Assembly (NCBI RefSeq): GCF_000719775.1
Contig: NZ_JOHR01000001.1
Span: 62,001-126,000, forward strand
Reading direction: 5' to 3'
DNA: 64,000 nucleotides
Source: Streptomyces sp. NRRL F-5135
Lineage (GTDB): Bacteria; Actinomycetota; Actinomycetes; Streptomycetales; Streptomycetaceae
This document shows, piece by piece, positions 32,856 to 41,650 of this stretch (positions are counted from its first letter, which is position 1; every line of letters starts with the position of its first letter). The notes beneath the pieces are model-generated. The model did no database searches. It saw only the letters and a list, made by a program, of their open reading frames with translations, and was not told where the DNA came from. The translations under genes and the position numbers were made by a program.

Positions 32856-34270
32856 CCTTCACCTCGCGCGCGGATCAGCGTCTCGCGGATGATGCCGACG
32901 GCCGTCCCGGCCTGTTCCCGGCCGATGGAGAGCGGCGGGTAGAGCCGTAACGTGCTGCCGCCCAGCATCACCAGCACACCGGCCTCCATGAGGTCGAGGT
33001 AGACGCGTCGCACCACGCTCTTCGGAGCGGGTTCGCGGGTCTCCTTGTCCGCGACCAGCTCGATGCCGAGGGCGAGCCCCGCGCCGCGCACCTCGCCCAC
33101 CAGCGGGGCGAGTTCGGTCAGGTCGAGGAGTTGGGACAGCATCTCCCGGCCGCGTTCGGCCGCGTTCCCGACGAGTCCGTCACTCGTGAGGATCGACGTC
33201 GTGCTGGCCACCGCCCGGCAGGCCATGGGGAAGGCGCCGAAGCTGGACGAGCTCGCGCTGGGGTCGGAGAAGGGCGCCGCCGCCATGGTGGACCCGGCCG
33301 CGATCACCCCGGTGACGGGATAACCGCCGCCCATGCCCTTGCCGACGGTGAGCACATCGGGGCGGGCGTCCTCGTGCTGGTGGGCGAACGCGGCGCCCGT
33401 ACGCCCGAAGCCGGTCATCATCTCGTCCGCGATCAGCAGGGCGTCGAACTCCTCCGCCACCTCGCCGAGGGCGGTGAGGTAGCCGGGCGGCGGCACCACG
33501 TTGCCGGACCGGCCCTGCACCGGCTCGACCACGATCGCGGCGAACGCCCCGGTGGAGTTCTCCTTGATCACATCGCGGGCGTGCTCGACACAGGCGAACC
33601 CGCAGCCGGGCGGCGCGAGTTTGAACGGGCAGCGGTAGCAGTTGGCGTACGGGGCGGAGAAGTAACCGGGCGGCAGCGGCCCGAGCCCGGACCGGGCGCC
33701 GGCGGTGAGGGCCAGGCTCCCCATCGTCTTGCCGTGGAAGCCGCCCCAGAAGGAGAGGAACTCGTGTTTGCCCGTGACGGACTTGGCCAGCCGCAGGGCC
33801 GCCTCGACCGCCTCGGTGCCGCCGCTGTAGAGCTGGATCGTGTCCAGGTCGTCGGGCAGGAAGTCCCGCAGCACCCGCACCATCTCCAGGCGGGCGGGCG
33901 TGGCGAAGGCACCGGCCGTGGCCCGGGTGAGTTCCTCGGCGAGAGCGGCCGTGAAGCGCGGTTCGGCGTGGCCCAGCGAGTTGACGCCACCGGCCCCCTG
34001 GAAGTCGATGATCCGGTTCCCGTCGATGTCGGTGAGCACCGCGCCGTCCGCGTCGGCGACACACAGCCGGGAGAGCAGCATCACGGCCTGGAGTCCGGGG
34101 CCGATCACCTCTTGCTCCTCGGCCCAGTGCCGCTCGGTGGCGGTACGCGGCCGGAGCATGCCCCAGCCGTGGCCGGCGGGGGCGGGCGGACCGGTGACGG
34201 GGTGCGCGACCGGGGGGCGCGTCGGTGGGGCCTGAACCGGCAGGGGGCGTGCCGTCCGGGAATCGGTCAT
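32852..34270 (-). CDS. Class III PLP-dependent aminotransferase (A)
   Basis: This 472-residue enzyme has I-A-D-E-M-M-T-G-F-G-R-T-G and the PLP Lys in T-V-G-K-G-M-G-G-G-Y-P. A Cys-rich stretch at about residues 212-232 (N-C-Y-R-C-P-F ... G-C-G-F-A-C) is seen in some class III members. It converts a ketone or aldehyde to an amine with an amino acid donor. Codon 441 (32948-32950) is TTA, giving bldA dependence near the end of the protein. ATG 34268-34270 overlaps the upstream aminotransferase stop. Class III enzymes such as NeoB/BtrB aminate sugar C6' in aminoglycosides. Confidence 0.85.
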   Translation of the reverse strand: MTDSRTARPLPVQAPPTRPPVAHPVTGPPAPAGHGWGMLRPRTATERHWAEEQEVIGPGLQAVMLLSRLCVADADGAVLTDIDGNRIIDFQGAGGVNSLGHAEPRFTAALAEELTRATAGAFATPARLEMVRVLRDFLPDDLDTIQLYSGGTEAVEAALRLAKSVTGKHEFLSFWGGFHGKTMGSLALTAGARSGLGPLPPGYFSAPYANCYRCPFKLAPPGCGFACVEHARDVIKENSTGAFAAIVVEPVQGRSGNVVPPPGYLTALGEVAEEFDALLIADEMMTGFGRTGAAFAHQHEDARPDVLTVGKGMGGGYPVTGVIAAGSTMAAAPFSDPSASSSSFGAFPMACRAVASTTSILTSDGLVGNAAERGREMLSQLLDLTELAPLVGEVRGAGLALGIELVADKETREPAPKSVVRRVYLDLMEAGVLVMLGGSTLRLYPPLSIGREQAGTAVGIIRETLIRARGEG

Positions 34271-35511
34271 ACCGCCTCCGCCCTCTCCCCGGCGAGCCAA
34301 CCGTCCCTGGCCAGCGCCTCGAAGCCGCTCCGTGCGGCGCGTACCGCAGTGTCGATGTCCTGCTCGGTGGTGGCGGCGGACACGAACCAGTGGTGGTTCG
34401 GGTGCAGGAAGACGCCCTCACGGATGGTGGCCGCGTAGAACGAGCGCTTCGCCCGCTGGTCGCGCTCCTCGCCTCCGAAGCCGAAGTCGAGGAACGGCAT
34501 CGGTGGGTGGCCGACGACCTTCATGGGTGCCCGGTAGGCGGCGACGAGTTCCCGCAGTCCGCTCTGGAGGCGTTCGCCGAGTTGCCGGACCCGCTCGAGG
34601 TGCTCTCCCGAACGGAGTTTGCGCACGGTGGCCAGGGCGGCCGCCATGGCGTCGGCGTTGGCGTAGTACGTGGACGAGATGTGCACCGTGTCGAGGGTGC
34701 GCAGCACATCGGCACGCCCGGTCAGCGCGGAGATCGCATAGCCGTTCGCGAACGCCTTGCTGAGGGTCACCAGGTCGGCGGTGACACCGTAGTGCTCCTG
34801 CGCGCCGCCGATCGCGAGGCGGAAACCGGACCGGATCTCGTCGAAGACGAGCAGGGTGCCGTGCTCGCGCGTCAGTTCGCGCACGCCCTCCAGGAAGCCG
34901 GGGGCCGGGCGCTCGATCATGAACGGCATCATCACCACGCAGGCGATCCGCCCCCGGTGGCGTTCGAGGAGCGCGCGCAGTGAGTCGAGGTCGTTGTAGG
35001 TGAAGGTGTCCACCAGTGCGCGGCTGACGGCGGGAATGCCGTGGTCCCACTGGGCGCACCAGTCGTGCCAGCCGTTGTAGCCCCAGCGCACCACGCGGTC
35101 GCGTCCCGTGAAGGCACGGCAGAGCCGTACGGCGGCGCCGGTCGCGTCCGACCCGGTCTTGAGGAGCATGCCCATCTCGGCACCGGGGATGATCTCCAGC
35201 AGCTCGCTGATCAGCTCCGTCTGGATCGGCTTCATCAGGCCGGTGGCGAAGCCGCGCCGGATCTCCCTGACGACGGCCTCGTCCACGTCCGGGTCGGCGT
35301 GGCCGAGGATGACCGTTCCGTAGGAGAGGAAGAAGTCCAGGTACTTGTTGCCGTCGACGTCCCAGAAGTGGGCTCCCTGGGCACGGTCGGCGAAGATCGG
35401 GTAGTGGCCCTCGACCATCTGGTCCGAGGCGATGACGTTCTTGCGCTTGGCCGCGAGGGCGTCGATCTGCTCGGCCCTGCGATCGAGTTCGAAGGAATGG
35501 TCCAGGCCCAA
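34267..35511 (-). CDS. Class III PLP-dependent aminotransferase (B), GSAM-like
   Basis: This 414-residue enzyme resembles glutamate-1-semialdehyde aminomutase: K-T-G-S-D-A-T-G-A-A-V-R-L, F-D-E-I-R-S-G-F-R and the PLP Lys in L-S-K-A-F-A-N-G-Y. GSAM itself makes a 5-aminolevulinate precursor, but relatives in clusters transaminate keto sugars. TTG 35509-35511 is the only reasonable start, with AAAGGGA upstream and the repeated 50-bp element just before that. It overlaps aminotransferase A by ATGA. Two such enzymes side by side suggest two amino groups or a pair with different substrates. Confidence 0.85.
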   Translation of the reverse strand: MGLDHSFELDRRAEQIDALAAKRKNVIASDQMVEGHYPIFADRAQGAHFWDVDGNKYLDFFLSYGTVILGHADPDVDEAVVREIRRGFATGLMKPIQTELISELLEIIPGAEMGMLLKTGSDATGAAVRLCRAFTGRDRVVRWGYNGWHDWCAQWDHGIPAVSRALVDTFTYNDLDSLRALLERHRGRIACVVMMPFMIERPAPGFLEGVRELTREHGTLLVFDEIRSGFRLAIGGAQEHYGVTADLVTLSKAFANGYAISALTGRADVLRTLDTVHISSTYYANADAMAAALATVRKLRSGEHLERVRQLGERLQSGLRELVAAYRAPMKVVGHPPMPFLDFGFGGEERDQRAKRSFYAATIREGVFLHPNHHWFVSAATTEQDIDTAVRAARSGFEALARDGWLAGERAEAV

Positions 35512-35529
35512 GGGAGTCCCTTTCGGCTA

Positions 35530-35579
35530 GTGCCGCGACCGGCAAGGTCGCCCGTCGAGGAGCGCCCGCCGCGCAGCGG
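35530..35579. repeat. Copy B of the ~50-bp intergenic direct repeat
   Basis: This copy differs from the one at 24778-24828 by about four changes and one missing base. On the minus strand it can form the hairpin GCGACC-TTGCC-GGTCGC, ending 19 bases before the aminotransferase start. It occupies part of the 132-bp gap inside an otherwise tightly packed operon. Confidence 0.75.
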
Positions 35580-35643
35580 GGCTTGTGGCCGACGCCGCGC
35601 GCACGCTGCGCCGGGCGCCGCGGCGTAAGGGGCGGAGGGGCGG

Positions 35644-36297
35644 TTATCCGGCCTGTGCGGCGCGCACCCGGTCGAGCAGGTCGGCTGCCCGGTGCCGCAC
35701 GTCCGGAAGGCTCCCGCCGCGCAGGGCGTCACCGACGAGCGGCCGTCCCAGCGCGGCGGCATGGGCACCAGCCGTGAAGTAGTCCGACACGTCGTCGGCG
35801 GTGATGCCTCCGGTCGGGACGATGGGGATGTCGGGGAAGGCCATCGTCAGCGAGGCCAGGTAGGCCGGGCCGCCCAGCCGCGCGGGGAACAGTTTCACCA
35901 GCGCGGCGCCGAGCCACCACGCCTCCATCACCTCGGTGGTGGTGAAGGCACCGCACACCACCGGAACGCCGAGCGTGCGCGCCTCGTCCAGCACCTCGGG
36001 CAGCACCCCGGGGGTGAGGAGGTAGTGCGCACCCGCGTCCACCGCCCGCGCGGCGGTCTCGCGGTCACGGACGGTCCCGGCACCGACCAGGGCGGCACCG
36101 GTGGCCACACCGCGTGCCACGGAGCGGAGGGCGTCGGGCGAGGTGAGGGTGATCTCCACGGCGCGGATGCCGGCCTTGCCGAGTTCCTCGGTCACCTCGG
36201 GCACGGCCGGCGAGCCGGGCTCGGTGAGCATGGCGATCAGAGGGGTGCCGGCGACCTCGGCGGCGATGTCGAGGGGGCTCGTCCCGGTCACGGTCAC
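35644..36297 (-). CDS. KDPG/KHG aldolase-like protein
   Basis: This 217-residue class I aldolase has the catalytic Glu in A-V-E-I-T-L-T-S-P, G-A-G-T-V-R-D, the Schiff-base Lys in L-V-K-L-F-P-A (about residue 129), and P-T-G-G-I. Such enzymes cleave or form 2-keto-3-deoxy sugar acids from pyruvate and an aldehyde. GTG 36295-36297 overlaps the methyltransferase stop. In this operon, with two aminotransferases, it could build or trim a carbon chain for an unusual sugar or amino acid, or it may be a recruited catabolic gene. Confidence 0.8.
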   Translation of the reverse strand: MTVTGTSPLDIAAEVAGTPLIAMLTEPGSPAVPEVTEELGKAGIRAVEITLTSPDALRSVARGVATGAALVGAGTVRDRETAARAVDAGAHYLLTPGVLPEVLDEARTLGVPVVCGAFTTTEVMEAWWLGAALVKLFPARLGGPAYLASLTMAFPDIPIVPTGGITADDVSDYFTAGAHAAALGRPLVGDALRGGSLPDVRHRAADLLDRVRAAQAG

Positions 36298-37052
36298 GCC
36301 TGCTTTTCGAGGACGAGGATCTGCCGCCGGGTCCGCCGGACGACCGGGGCCGCCGGATCGGGAAGGGCACGCAACTCCCGTACGAGCGGCGCGACCTTCT
36401 CGTCGAACACGGCGTCGTCCACGGCCCACAGGTGGTACAGCATGCGCTGTTCCAGGCCGGAGGCGATCTGCTCGGGGCTGTGTTCGTGCGTCGCGGCTTC
36501 CAGTTCACCGACCTCTACGGCCTTGAAACCGACCGACTCGGCGAGGGGTACGACGTGTTCGGCCCGGTCGTCCGCTTCGGCGGTACGGGACTGGATCTCC
36601 TCCATGATCCTGCTGACGGGGTGGTCGTCGAAGAGGATCATGCCGGGGATCACCACGTACCGCCCGCCGGGTTCGAGGACGCGATGGACCTCGGCGAGTC
36701 CTTTGCGCAGGTCCCCGACGACATGGGTGACCCAGACGCTGTACACCTGGCTGAAGGTGGCCGGTGGGAAGGGCAGGGCGGTGAGGGAGGCGGCCGCCAC
36801 GACCTGGCCGACGCGACCGACCGCCTTCGTCAGCATGGAGTGGGACAGGTCGATCCCCATCACCGTGTGCCCCAGTTCGGTGAGGGCGAGGGCCACCACA
36901 CCGGTTCCCGTTCCCGCGTCGAGGAGGAGCTCGTCCTTCGCGGTGCGACGGCTGATGGCGGGGGCGATCCTGCGGCCCCGCGCCTCACCTCCGCGTGTCT
37001 GGTCGTAGAAATCTGCTGCCGGGGAAAAGTTCACAGACGACTGCACGGTCAC
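36294..37052 (-). CDS. Class I SAM-dependent methyltransferase
   Basis: This protein of about 252 residues has motif I L-L-D-A-G-T-G-T-G-V-V-A (about 43-54), D-L-S-H-S-M-L at the acidic loop and R-V-L-E-P-G-G-R-Y-V. It is a UbiE/Methyltransf_11-type enzyme. The start is uncertain: GTG 37050-37052 is preferred, and GTG 37113-37115 would add 21 residues that do not look like the family. It is the first gene of the right-hand minus-strand operon, and the 221-bp gap upstream of it must hold the promoter. Confidence 0.8.
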   Translation of the reverse strand: MTVQSSVNFSPAADFYDQTRGGEARGRRIAPAISRRTAKDELLLDAGTGTGVVALALTELGHTVMGIDLSHSMLTKAVGRVGQVVAAASLTALPFPPATFSQVYSVWVTHVVGDLRKGLAEVHRVLEPGGRYVVIPGMILFDDHPVSRIMEEIQSRTAEADDRAEHVVPLAESVGFKAVEVGELEAATHEHSPEQIASGLEQRMLYHLWAVDDAVFDEKVAPLVRELRALPDPAAPVVRRTRRQILVLEKQA

Positions 37053-37190
37053 CCACTTACTCGAACCAATAGCGTGCGGATATCTACTTTCTGTTGGACT
37101 TCCGTCACGGAACACCGATCAGGAACGTGCAGTTACGAAAGTGCGGGACCACATCCCTGCCCTTGCGGAGCTTTCACGGCGACGGAGAGG

Positions 37191-37230
37191 ATGCGGATAC
37201 GGATCTGGATACGAATGCGGATACGAATGC
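37191..37230. repeat. 12-bp minisatellite
   Basis: ATGCGGATACGG (37191-37202), ATCTGGATACGA, ATGCGGATACGA and the start of a fourth unit follow in tandem. The array lies between the methyltransferase and PhoX genes and is lower in GC than its surroundings. It is in the region where the cluster meets the right flank. I see no coding role. Confidence 0.75.
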
Positions 37231-37273
37231 GGCGAGGGCGGAAATACGGCCGCCCTCGGAAGACGGACCTGTG

Positions 37274-39340
37274 TCACGGCCGTCTTCGGACAAGAGGACC
37301 GCCGTCGGTTCTTCGTACGGCGATGACCGCGGCGCGCGGTTGGCTGTCGCCACCGTCCGGCCAGTGCGAGGCGGGGTCCCGGGCGTCGGCTTCGGGCAGT
37401 TCTCCGGGGTGCTGCACGGAGACCAGCACGAAGTCGGGGCCGATGACCGGGCCGCAGCACTCCGCGCCGGTCGGCACGGTCAGGAAGCGCCGGACGCGGC
37501 CACGTTCCGGGCCGCTGAGCGGGACCACGTAGAGCCCGTCGTTGAGCCCGCCCCGACGGCCGGCGTCCGTCGCGATCCACAGGTTGTCGTGCTCGTCGAA
37601 CGCCAGGTTGTCGGGGCACGAGATGGCGCTGACCCGGCTCTTGTCGAAGCCCGCGTAGTACGTCCCCGGGGACCGCGGGTCACCGCAGACGAGCATCAGC
37701 CGCCACACGAAACGTTCGGATGCCGGGTCGTCACCGCGCTCGCGCAGTTCCAGGATGTGCCCGTCGCGGTTGCGCGTGCGGGGGTTGGCCTCGTCCGGCC
37801 CCGGGACCCCCGCGGCGCCCCGGTAGTCGTTGTTGGTCAGCGCCGCGTAGACCCGGCCCGTACGAGGGTGCGGCTGGACGTCCTCCGGCCGGTCCATCGG
37901 GGTCGCCCCGGCCAGGTCCGCCGCCCGCCTGGTGAAGATGTAGACGTCGTCGCCGGTCATGCCGGGAACGAAGCTGCGGTCGTTGTGCGCCAGCGGGATC
38001 CAGGTGCCCGTACCGTCGAACTCGCCGTCCCGCGGCGGCTTCCCCCGACCGTCGATCTCGCGCGCGGGGCTGTCACCGGTGAATCTCGCCGCGTAGAGCG
38101 TGCCGGAGTCCAGCAGTCGCTTGTTGTGCTCGCGGGAGCGCCGGTCGTCGCCCTCGCGCATGCGCTCGTCCGAGACGAACTTGTACAGGTACTCGAAGCG
38201 CTCGTCGTCACCCATGTAGGCCACGACCCGGCCGTCCGGGGCGACCGAGATGTTGGCGCCCTCGTGCTTGAAGCGGCCGAGCGCCGTGTGCTTGACCGGT
38301 ACCGAGTCGGGCCGGAGGGGATCGATCTCGACGATCCAGCCGAAGCGGTGCGCTTCGTTCGGCTCCCGCCCCAGGTCGAAGCGGGTGTCGTACGTCTCCC
38401 AGGCGCGCGGCGAGGCGCCCTCGGCGAAACCGTGGCGCCGCAGGCCTTCCCTCGTCGGCGGGTCCGTCACGCGCTCCGCGTACGCGAACGGCATGTGCGC
38501 GTTCTCCTCGCCCGACAGCACCGTGCCCCAGGGGGTCGTGCCGCCGGAGCAGTTGGCCATCGTCCCCAGGACGTGCCGTCCCTCGGGGTCCGCGGAGGTG
38601 CGCAGGCGCGGTGACCCGGCGGCCGGCCCGCGCAGCTCGAAGGGGGTGGTCAGCGTGATGCGCCGGTTCCACCGCCCGTCGGCGCGCGCCCGCAGGCGCC
38701 CGTCGCGCGCGGAGCGCTCCACCAGCACCACGGACATCCCGTACGCGGCCCAGGCGGTGCGCACATGCTCCTCGGACGGCGCCGCGGGGTCCCAGTCGGG
38801 GTACATCAGCGGCTCGGTGGCGTACTCGTGGTTGCTGACCATCAGCCAGCGGTCGCCGCCCGGCAGCGGGACGAGGGCGCAGTAGTCGTTGTTCACGCCG
38901 AACTGGCGGGACTGCGCGGATTCCGTCTGCCGGTCGAAGTCGAAGGGCGGGGCGTCCGGGAGAACCGGGTCTCCCCAGCCGATGAGCACCTCGTACTCGA
39001 ATCCCGCGGGCACGGTGACGCGATCCCGGCTGTCGGGCGGCACGGGCTCGAAGTCCGGATGGCCGCCGGGCTCCGCCCCGGACAGCCCGGGCGCCGCGGG
39101 TACGGTCCGCGCGGTGAGGCCGGTCGACGGGGCGAGCAGCGCGAGTGCCCCGCCGCCGAGGACGGCCCGGCGCGAGATCGCCTCACGCAGGACGGTTCCG
39201 AAGTAGGTGTTCCCCGAGGTGTTCGGAGCGTCTTGGGCGCAGGCGTCGCCGCACCGAAAGGAACAGGTACGCGCCGAGCGGAGAACATGTCGGCCGATGG
39301 ACAAAAGCGGTAACTGCCGTGCCGGCACGCCGTGAACCAT
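37274..39340 (-). CDS. PhoX-family phosphatase with Tat signal
   Basis: This 688-residue protein has an N-terminal segment typical of Streptomyces PhoX (R-S-A-R-T-C-S-F-R-C-G-D-A-C) followed by the Tat signal S-R-R-A-V-L-G-G-G-A-L-A-L-L-A-P-S. The body has N-N-D-Y-C-A-L, V-S-N-H-E-Y, C-S-G-G-T-T-P-W-G-T and W-I-A-T-D-A-G. PhoX is a secreted Ca/Fe alkaline phosphatase that releases phosphate from organic esters. ATG 39338-39340 is used, and TTG 39350-39352 is possible. I found no convincing PHO box upstream. Confidence 0.9.
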   Translation of the reverse strand: MVHGVPARQLPLLSIGRHVLRSARTCSFRCGDACAQDAPNTSGNTYFGTVLREAISRRAVLGGGALALLAPSTGLTARTVPAAPGLSGAEPGGHPDFEPVPPDSRDRVTVPAGFEYEVLIGWGDPVLPDAPPFDFDRQTESAQSRQFGVNNDYCALVPLPGGDRWLMVSNHEYATEPLMYPDWDPAAPSEEHVRTAWAAYGMSVVLVERSARDGRLRARADGRWNRRITLTTPFELRGPAAGSPRLRTSADPEGRHVLGTMANCSGGTTPWGTVLSGEENAHMPFAYAERVTDPPTREGLRRHGFAEGASPRAWETYDTRFDLGREPNEAHRFGWIVEIDPLRPDSVPVKHTALGRFKHEGANISVAPDGRVVAYMGDDERFEYLYKFVSDERMREGDDRRSREHNKRLLDSGTLYAARFTGDSPAREIDGRGKPPRDGEFDGTGTWIPLAHNDRSFVPGMTGDDVYIFTRRAADLAGATPMDRPEDVQPHPRTGRVYAALTNNDYRGAAGVPGPDEANPRTRNRDGHILELRERGDDPASERFVWRLMLVCGDPRSPGTYYAGFDKSRVSAISCPDNLAFDEHDNLWIATDAGRRGGLNDGLYVVPLSGPERGRVRRFLTVPTGAECCGPVIGPDFVLVSVQHPGELPEADARDPASHWPDGGDSQPRAAVIAVRRTDGGPLVRRRP

Positions 39341-39841
39341 CCTTTCCCGCAATTGACCCCCAGGACGCCTTCAGCAGTATGCATGAGCATACGCCGGGTG
39401 ACAATAACTTCCAGGGACGCCTTTCGCACCGGCACGGCCAACGGAATCCCGGCGACGGCCGGTTGAATACCGGCCCGGTGTTCCCTTCGGACAAAGGCCG
39501 TGCACTCTTATGGGACTCGAGTATCCCGCGAGACTGCTGCGCATAAAAAAATAGAACTCGTACGTGACGAAAACAAAAGAGTTCGAGGCGCCCGGCGGAG
39601 GGCGACCGGGCCCTGCCGTCCGGGCGGAGGCCACCCCTCCGCGCCTCCTGGTTCACACACGCCTCACGGACTGGCATGCGGATCATTGCAAAGCGCAAGA
39701 AAAATAACGTCCAGACACATCCAAGTGGCGAAAAAGCGTTATCCGCGACCGTGCTGACAGGAGCAATCTGACCCTCGTCCGTTGAGGTGCGCGCCGAAGA
39801 CGACCGGTCCGGTCGCGCGACCTCCGAGGGGAGTTTCCGGC
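39341..39841. other. Intergenic region between PhoX and the narG remnant
   Basis: No gene is supported. The 500 bp are noticeably lower in GC than coding sequence, especially 39530-39570 and 39690-39740. A palindrome GTATGC-ATGA-GCATAC lies at 39377-39392, about 37 bp before the PhoX start, and may be an operator. GGACGCCTT occurs on both sides of it (about 39363 and 39413). Confidence 0.45.
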
Positions 39842-41135
39842 ATGTGGCGTGGCAAGGACAAGGCGGAGCGAGTCGTGGGGGACGCGGCCGAACGACTGCT
39901 CGCCGCCGGGCGGTTGTTACAGCGGTCACCGACGACACCCGAAGGACGGGCGGTCTTTCGCCATGATCAGAAGTCAACGACGAGCCGTACCGGGAGCGTT
40001 GGTCGCACGACAAGGTGGTGCGCTCCACGCACGGGGTGAACTGCACGGGCTCGTGCTCCTGGCAGGTATACGTCAAGGATGGTCTGATCGCCTGGGAGAC
40101 GCAGGCGACCGACTATCCCTCGACCGGTCCGGACCGGCCCGACTACGCCCCGCGGGGCTGCCCGCGCGGGGCGTCCTTCTCCTGGTACACCTACTCCCCC
40201 ACGCGGGTGCGGTACCCCTACGCGCGCAGTGTGATGGTGGAGATGTTCCGCGACGCGAAGCGGCGCCTCGGCGGTGACCCGGTCGCGGCCTGGGCCGAGA
40301 TCACCGGTGATCCGGACAAGCGGCGCCGGTACCAGTCGGCGCGCGGCAAGGGCGGTCTGGTGCGGATCGGCTGGGACGAGGCCCTGGAGATCGCGGCCGC
40401 CGCGCACGTGCACACACTGCGGGAGTACGGGCCGGACCGGATCGCGGGATTCTCCCCGATCCCGGCGATGTCGATGGCCTCCCACGCGGTCGGCGCGCGT
40501 TTCATGTCGCTGATCGGCGCGCCGATGCTGTCCTTCTACGACTGGTACGCGGACCTGCCGATCGCCTCGCCGCAGGTCTTCGGCGACCAGACCGACGTAC
40601 CGGAGTCGGGCGACTGGTGGGACGCGGCGTATCTGATGCTGTGGGGTTCCAACGTGCCGGTGACCCGGACCCCGGACGCGCACTGGATGGCCGAGGCCCG
40701 GTACCGCGGTCAGAAGGTGGTGGTGGTCTCCCCGGACTACGCCGACGCGACGAAGTTCGCCGACGAGTGGCTGCATCCGCATCCGGGCACCGACGGGGCC
40801 CTGGCCATGGCGATGGGGCACGTGATCCTGCGCGAGTTCTTCGTCGAGCGGCAGGTGCCGTAACCTGGCGCGGGACGCGGAGGCGGGCACACGCCGCTGG
40901 ATGCCGGTGCTCATGGACGCGGCGAGCGGGCGGACCGTGGTGCCGAACGGCACGCTGGGCGACCGGTGGAGCAAGGCGGGCGAGGGACGCTGGAATCTGG
41001 CGCTCGGAGACGTCGATCCGTGCTTGAGCCTGTACGAGCGGCCGGGCGCGGTGACCGCGCCGGTGGTGCTGCCCCGCTTCGACGAGGAGGGGGCGACGGT
41101 CCGGCGGGAGGTGCCCGCCCTGCGGCTGCCGGCCG
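39842..41135 (+). pseudogene. narG: Respiratory nitrate reductase alpha subunit (narG) pseudogene
   Basis: Strong NarG sequence is present in three frames. The N-terminus (from ATG 39842) runs to F-R-H-D, where one lost base near 39970 shifts it to V-N-D-E-P-Y-R-E-R-W-S-H-D-K-V-V. From about 39985 the frame is intact to 40863 (C-T-G-S-C-S-W, P-R-G-A-S-F-S-W-Y-T, F-G-D-Q-T-D-V-P-E-S-G-D-W) and stops after F-V-E-R-Q-V-P. About 40 residues are then missing, and V-P-N-G-T-L-G-D-R-W ... P-R-F-D-E-E-G follows in another frame to about 41135. The remaining two-thirds of NarG and narH/J/I are absent. A MarR gene on the other strand begins right after. Confidence 0.9.
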
Positions 41136-41143
41136 ACCGCCGA

Positions 41144-41650
41144 TCAGGGCACCGTCCTGCGGAACTCCTCCGCGGTCCCGGGCACCGCGATGGACCGGTC
41201 GCCCGCCGCCGCCAGCAGGGCGCACAGGCCGTCGACCAGACCGGCCCGTACCTGCGCCGGCACTCCTTCCACCAGCTTCTCCACCTCGCGTCGCCGGTGT
41301 GCCAGCACCTTCTTCACCAGTTCCTCTCCCCGGGGCGTCAGTGACAGAACCACTTCGCGCCTGCTGTCCGGATTGGTACGGCGGTCCACCAGCCCCGTGC
41401 TCTCCAGCCGCGCCACCGCGCGCAGCGCGGTCGACGGGTTCACCCCCAGCACGTCGGCCAGTTCCACGAGCTTGACCGGCCCGCACCCCTCCAGGGCCAC
41501 CAGCGTCCGTAGTTGAGGGAGCGACATCGACTCGTCCACCTCGGCCAGCGCCCGGGCCGACATCCCCATCACCAGCCGGGCCGCCGCCATCACCACCGAC
41601 ACCACGTCGTCCGCCCCCGCCACCGCGTGACGCTCCCCCAGGTCACCCAT
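41144..41650 (-). CDS. MarR-family transcriptional regulator
   Basis: This 168-residue winged-helix regulator has L-A-D-V-L-G-V-N-P-S-T-A-L-R-A-V-A-R-L-E (recognition helix, about 75-95), the wing N-P-D-S-R-R-E-V-V-L-S-L-T-P-R-G, and a C-terminal dimerisation helix. ATG 41648-41650 follows GGGAGGGG. It lies directly against the narG remnant and has no obvious target operon beside it. The 310 bp upstream (41651-41960) hold no gene that I can support. Confidence 0.85.
   Translation of the reverse strand: MGDLGERHAVAGADDVVSVVMAAARLVMGMSARALAEVDESMSLPQLRTLVALEGCGPVKLVELADVLGVNPSTALRAVARLESTGLVDRRTNPDSRREVVLSLTPRGEELVKKVLAHRRREVEKLVEGVPAQVRAGLVDGLCALLAAAGDRSIAVPGTAEEFRRTVP

Noticed and set aside
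35644..36297. Housekeeping Entner-Doudoroff aldolase unrelated to the cluster
   Set aside because: No Edd, KDG kinase or sugar transporter is nearby, and the gene is translationally coupled to a methyltransferase, so cluster membership is the better reading.
6097..37052. Identification of the cluster as pactamycin- or hygromycin-A-like
   Set aside because: Some enzyme classes are shared, but the radical SAM enzymes, aminobenzoate synthase and 6-MSA synthase of pactamycin, and the chorismate-lyase and fucose-type genes of hygromycin A, are absent.
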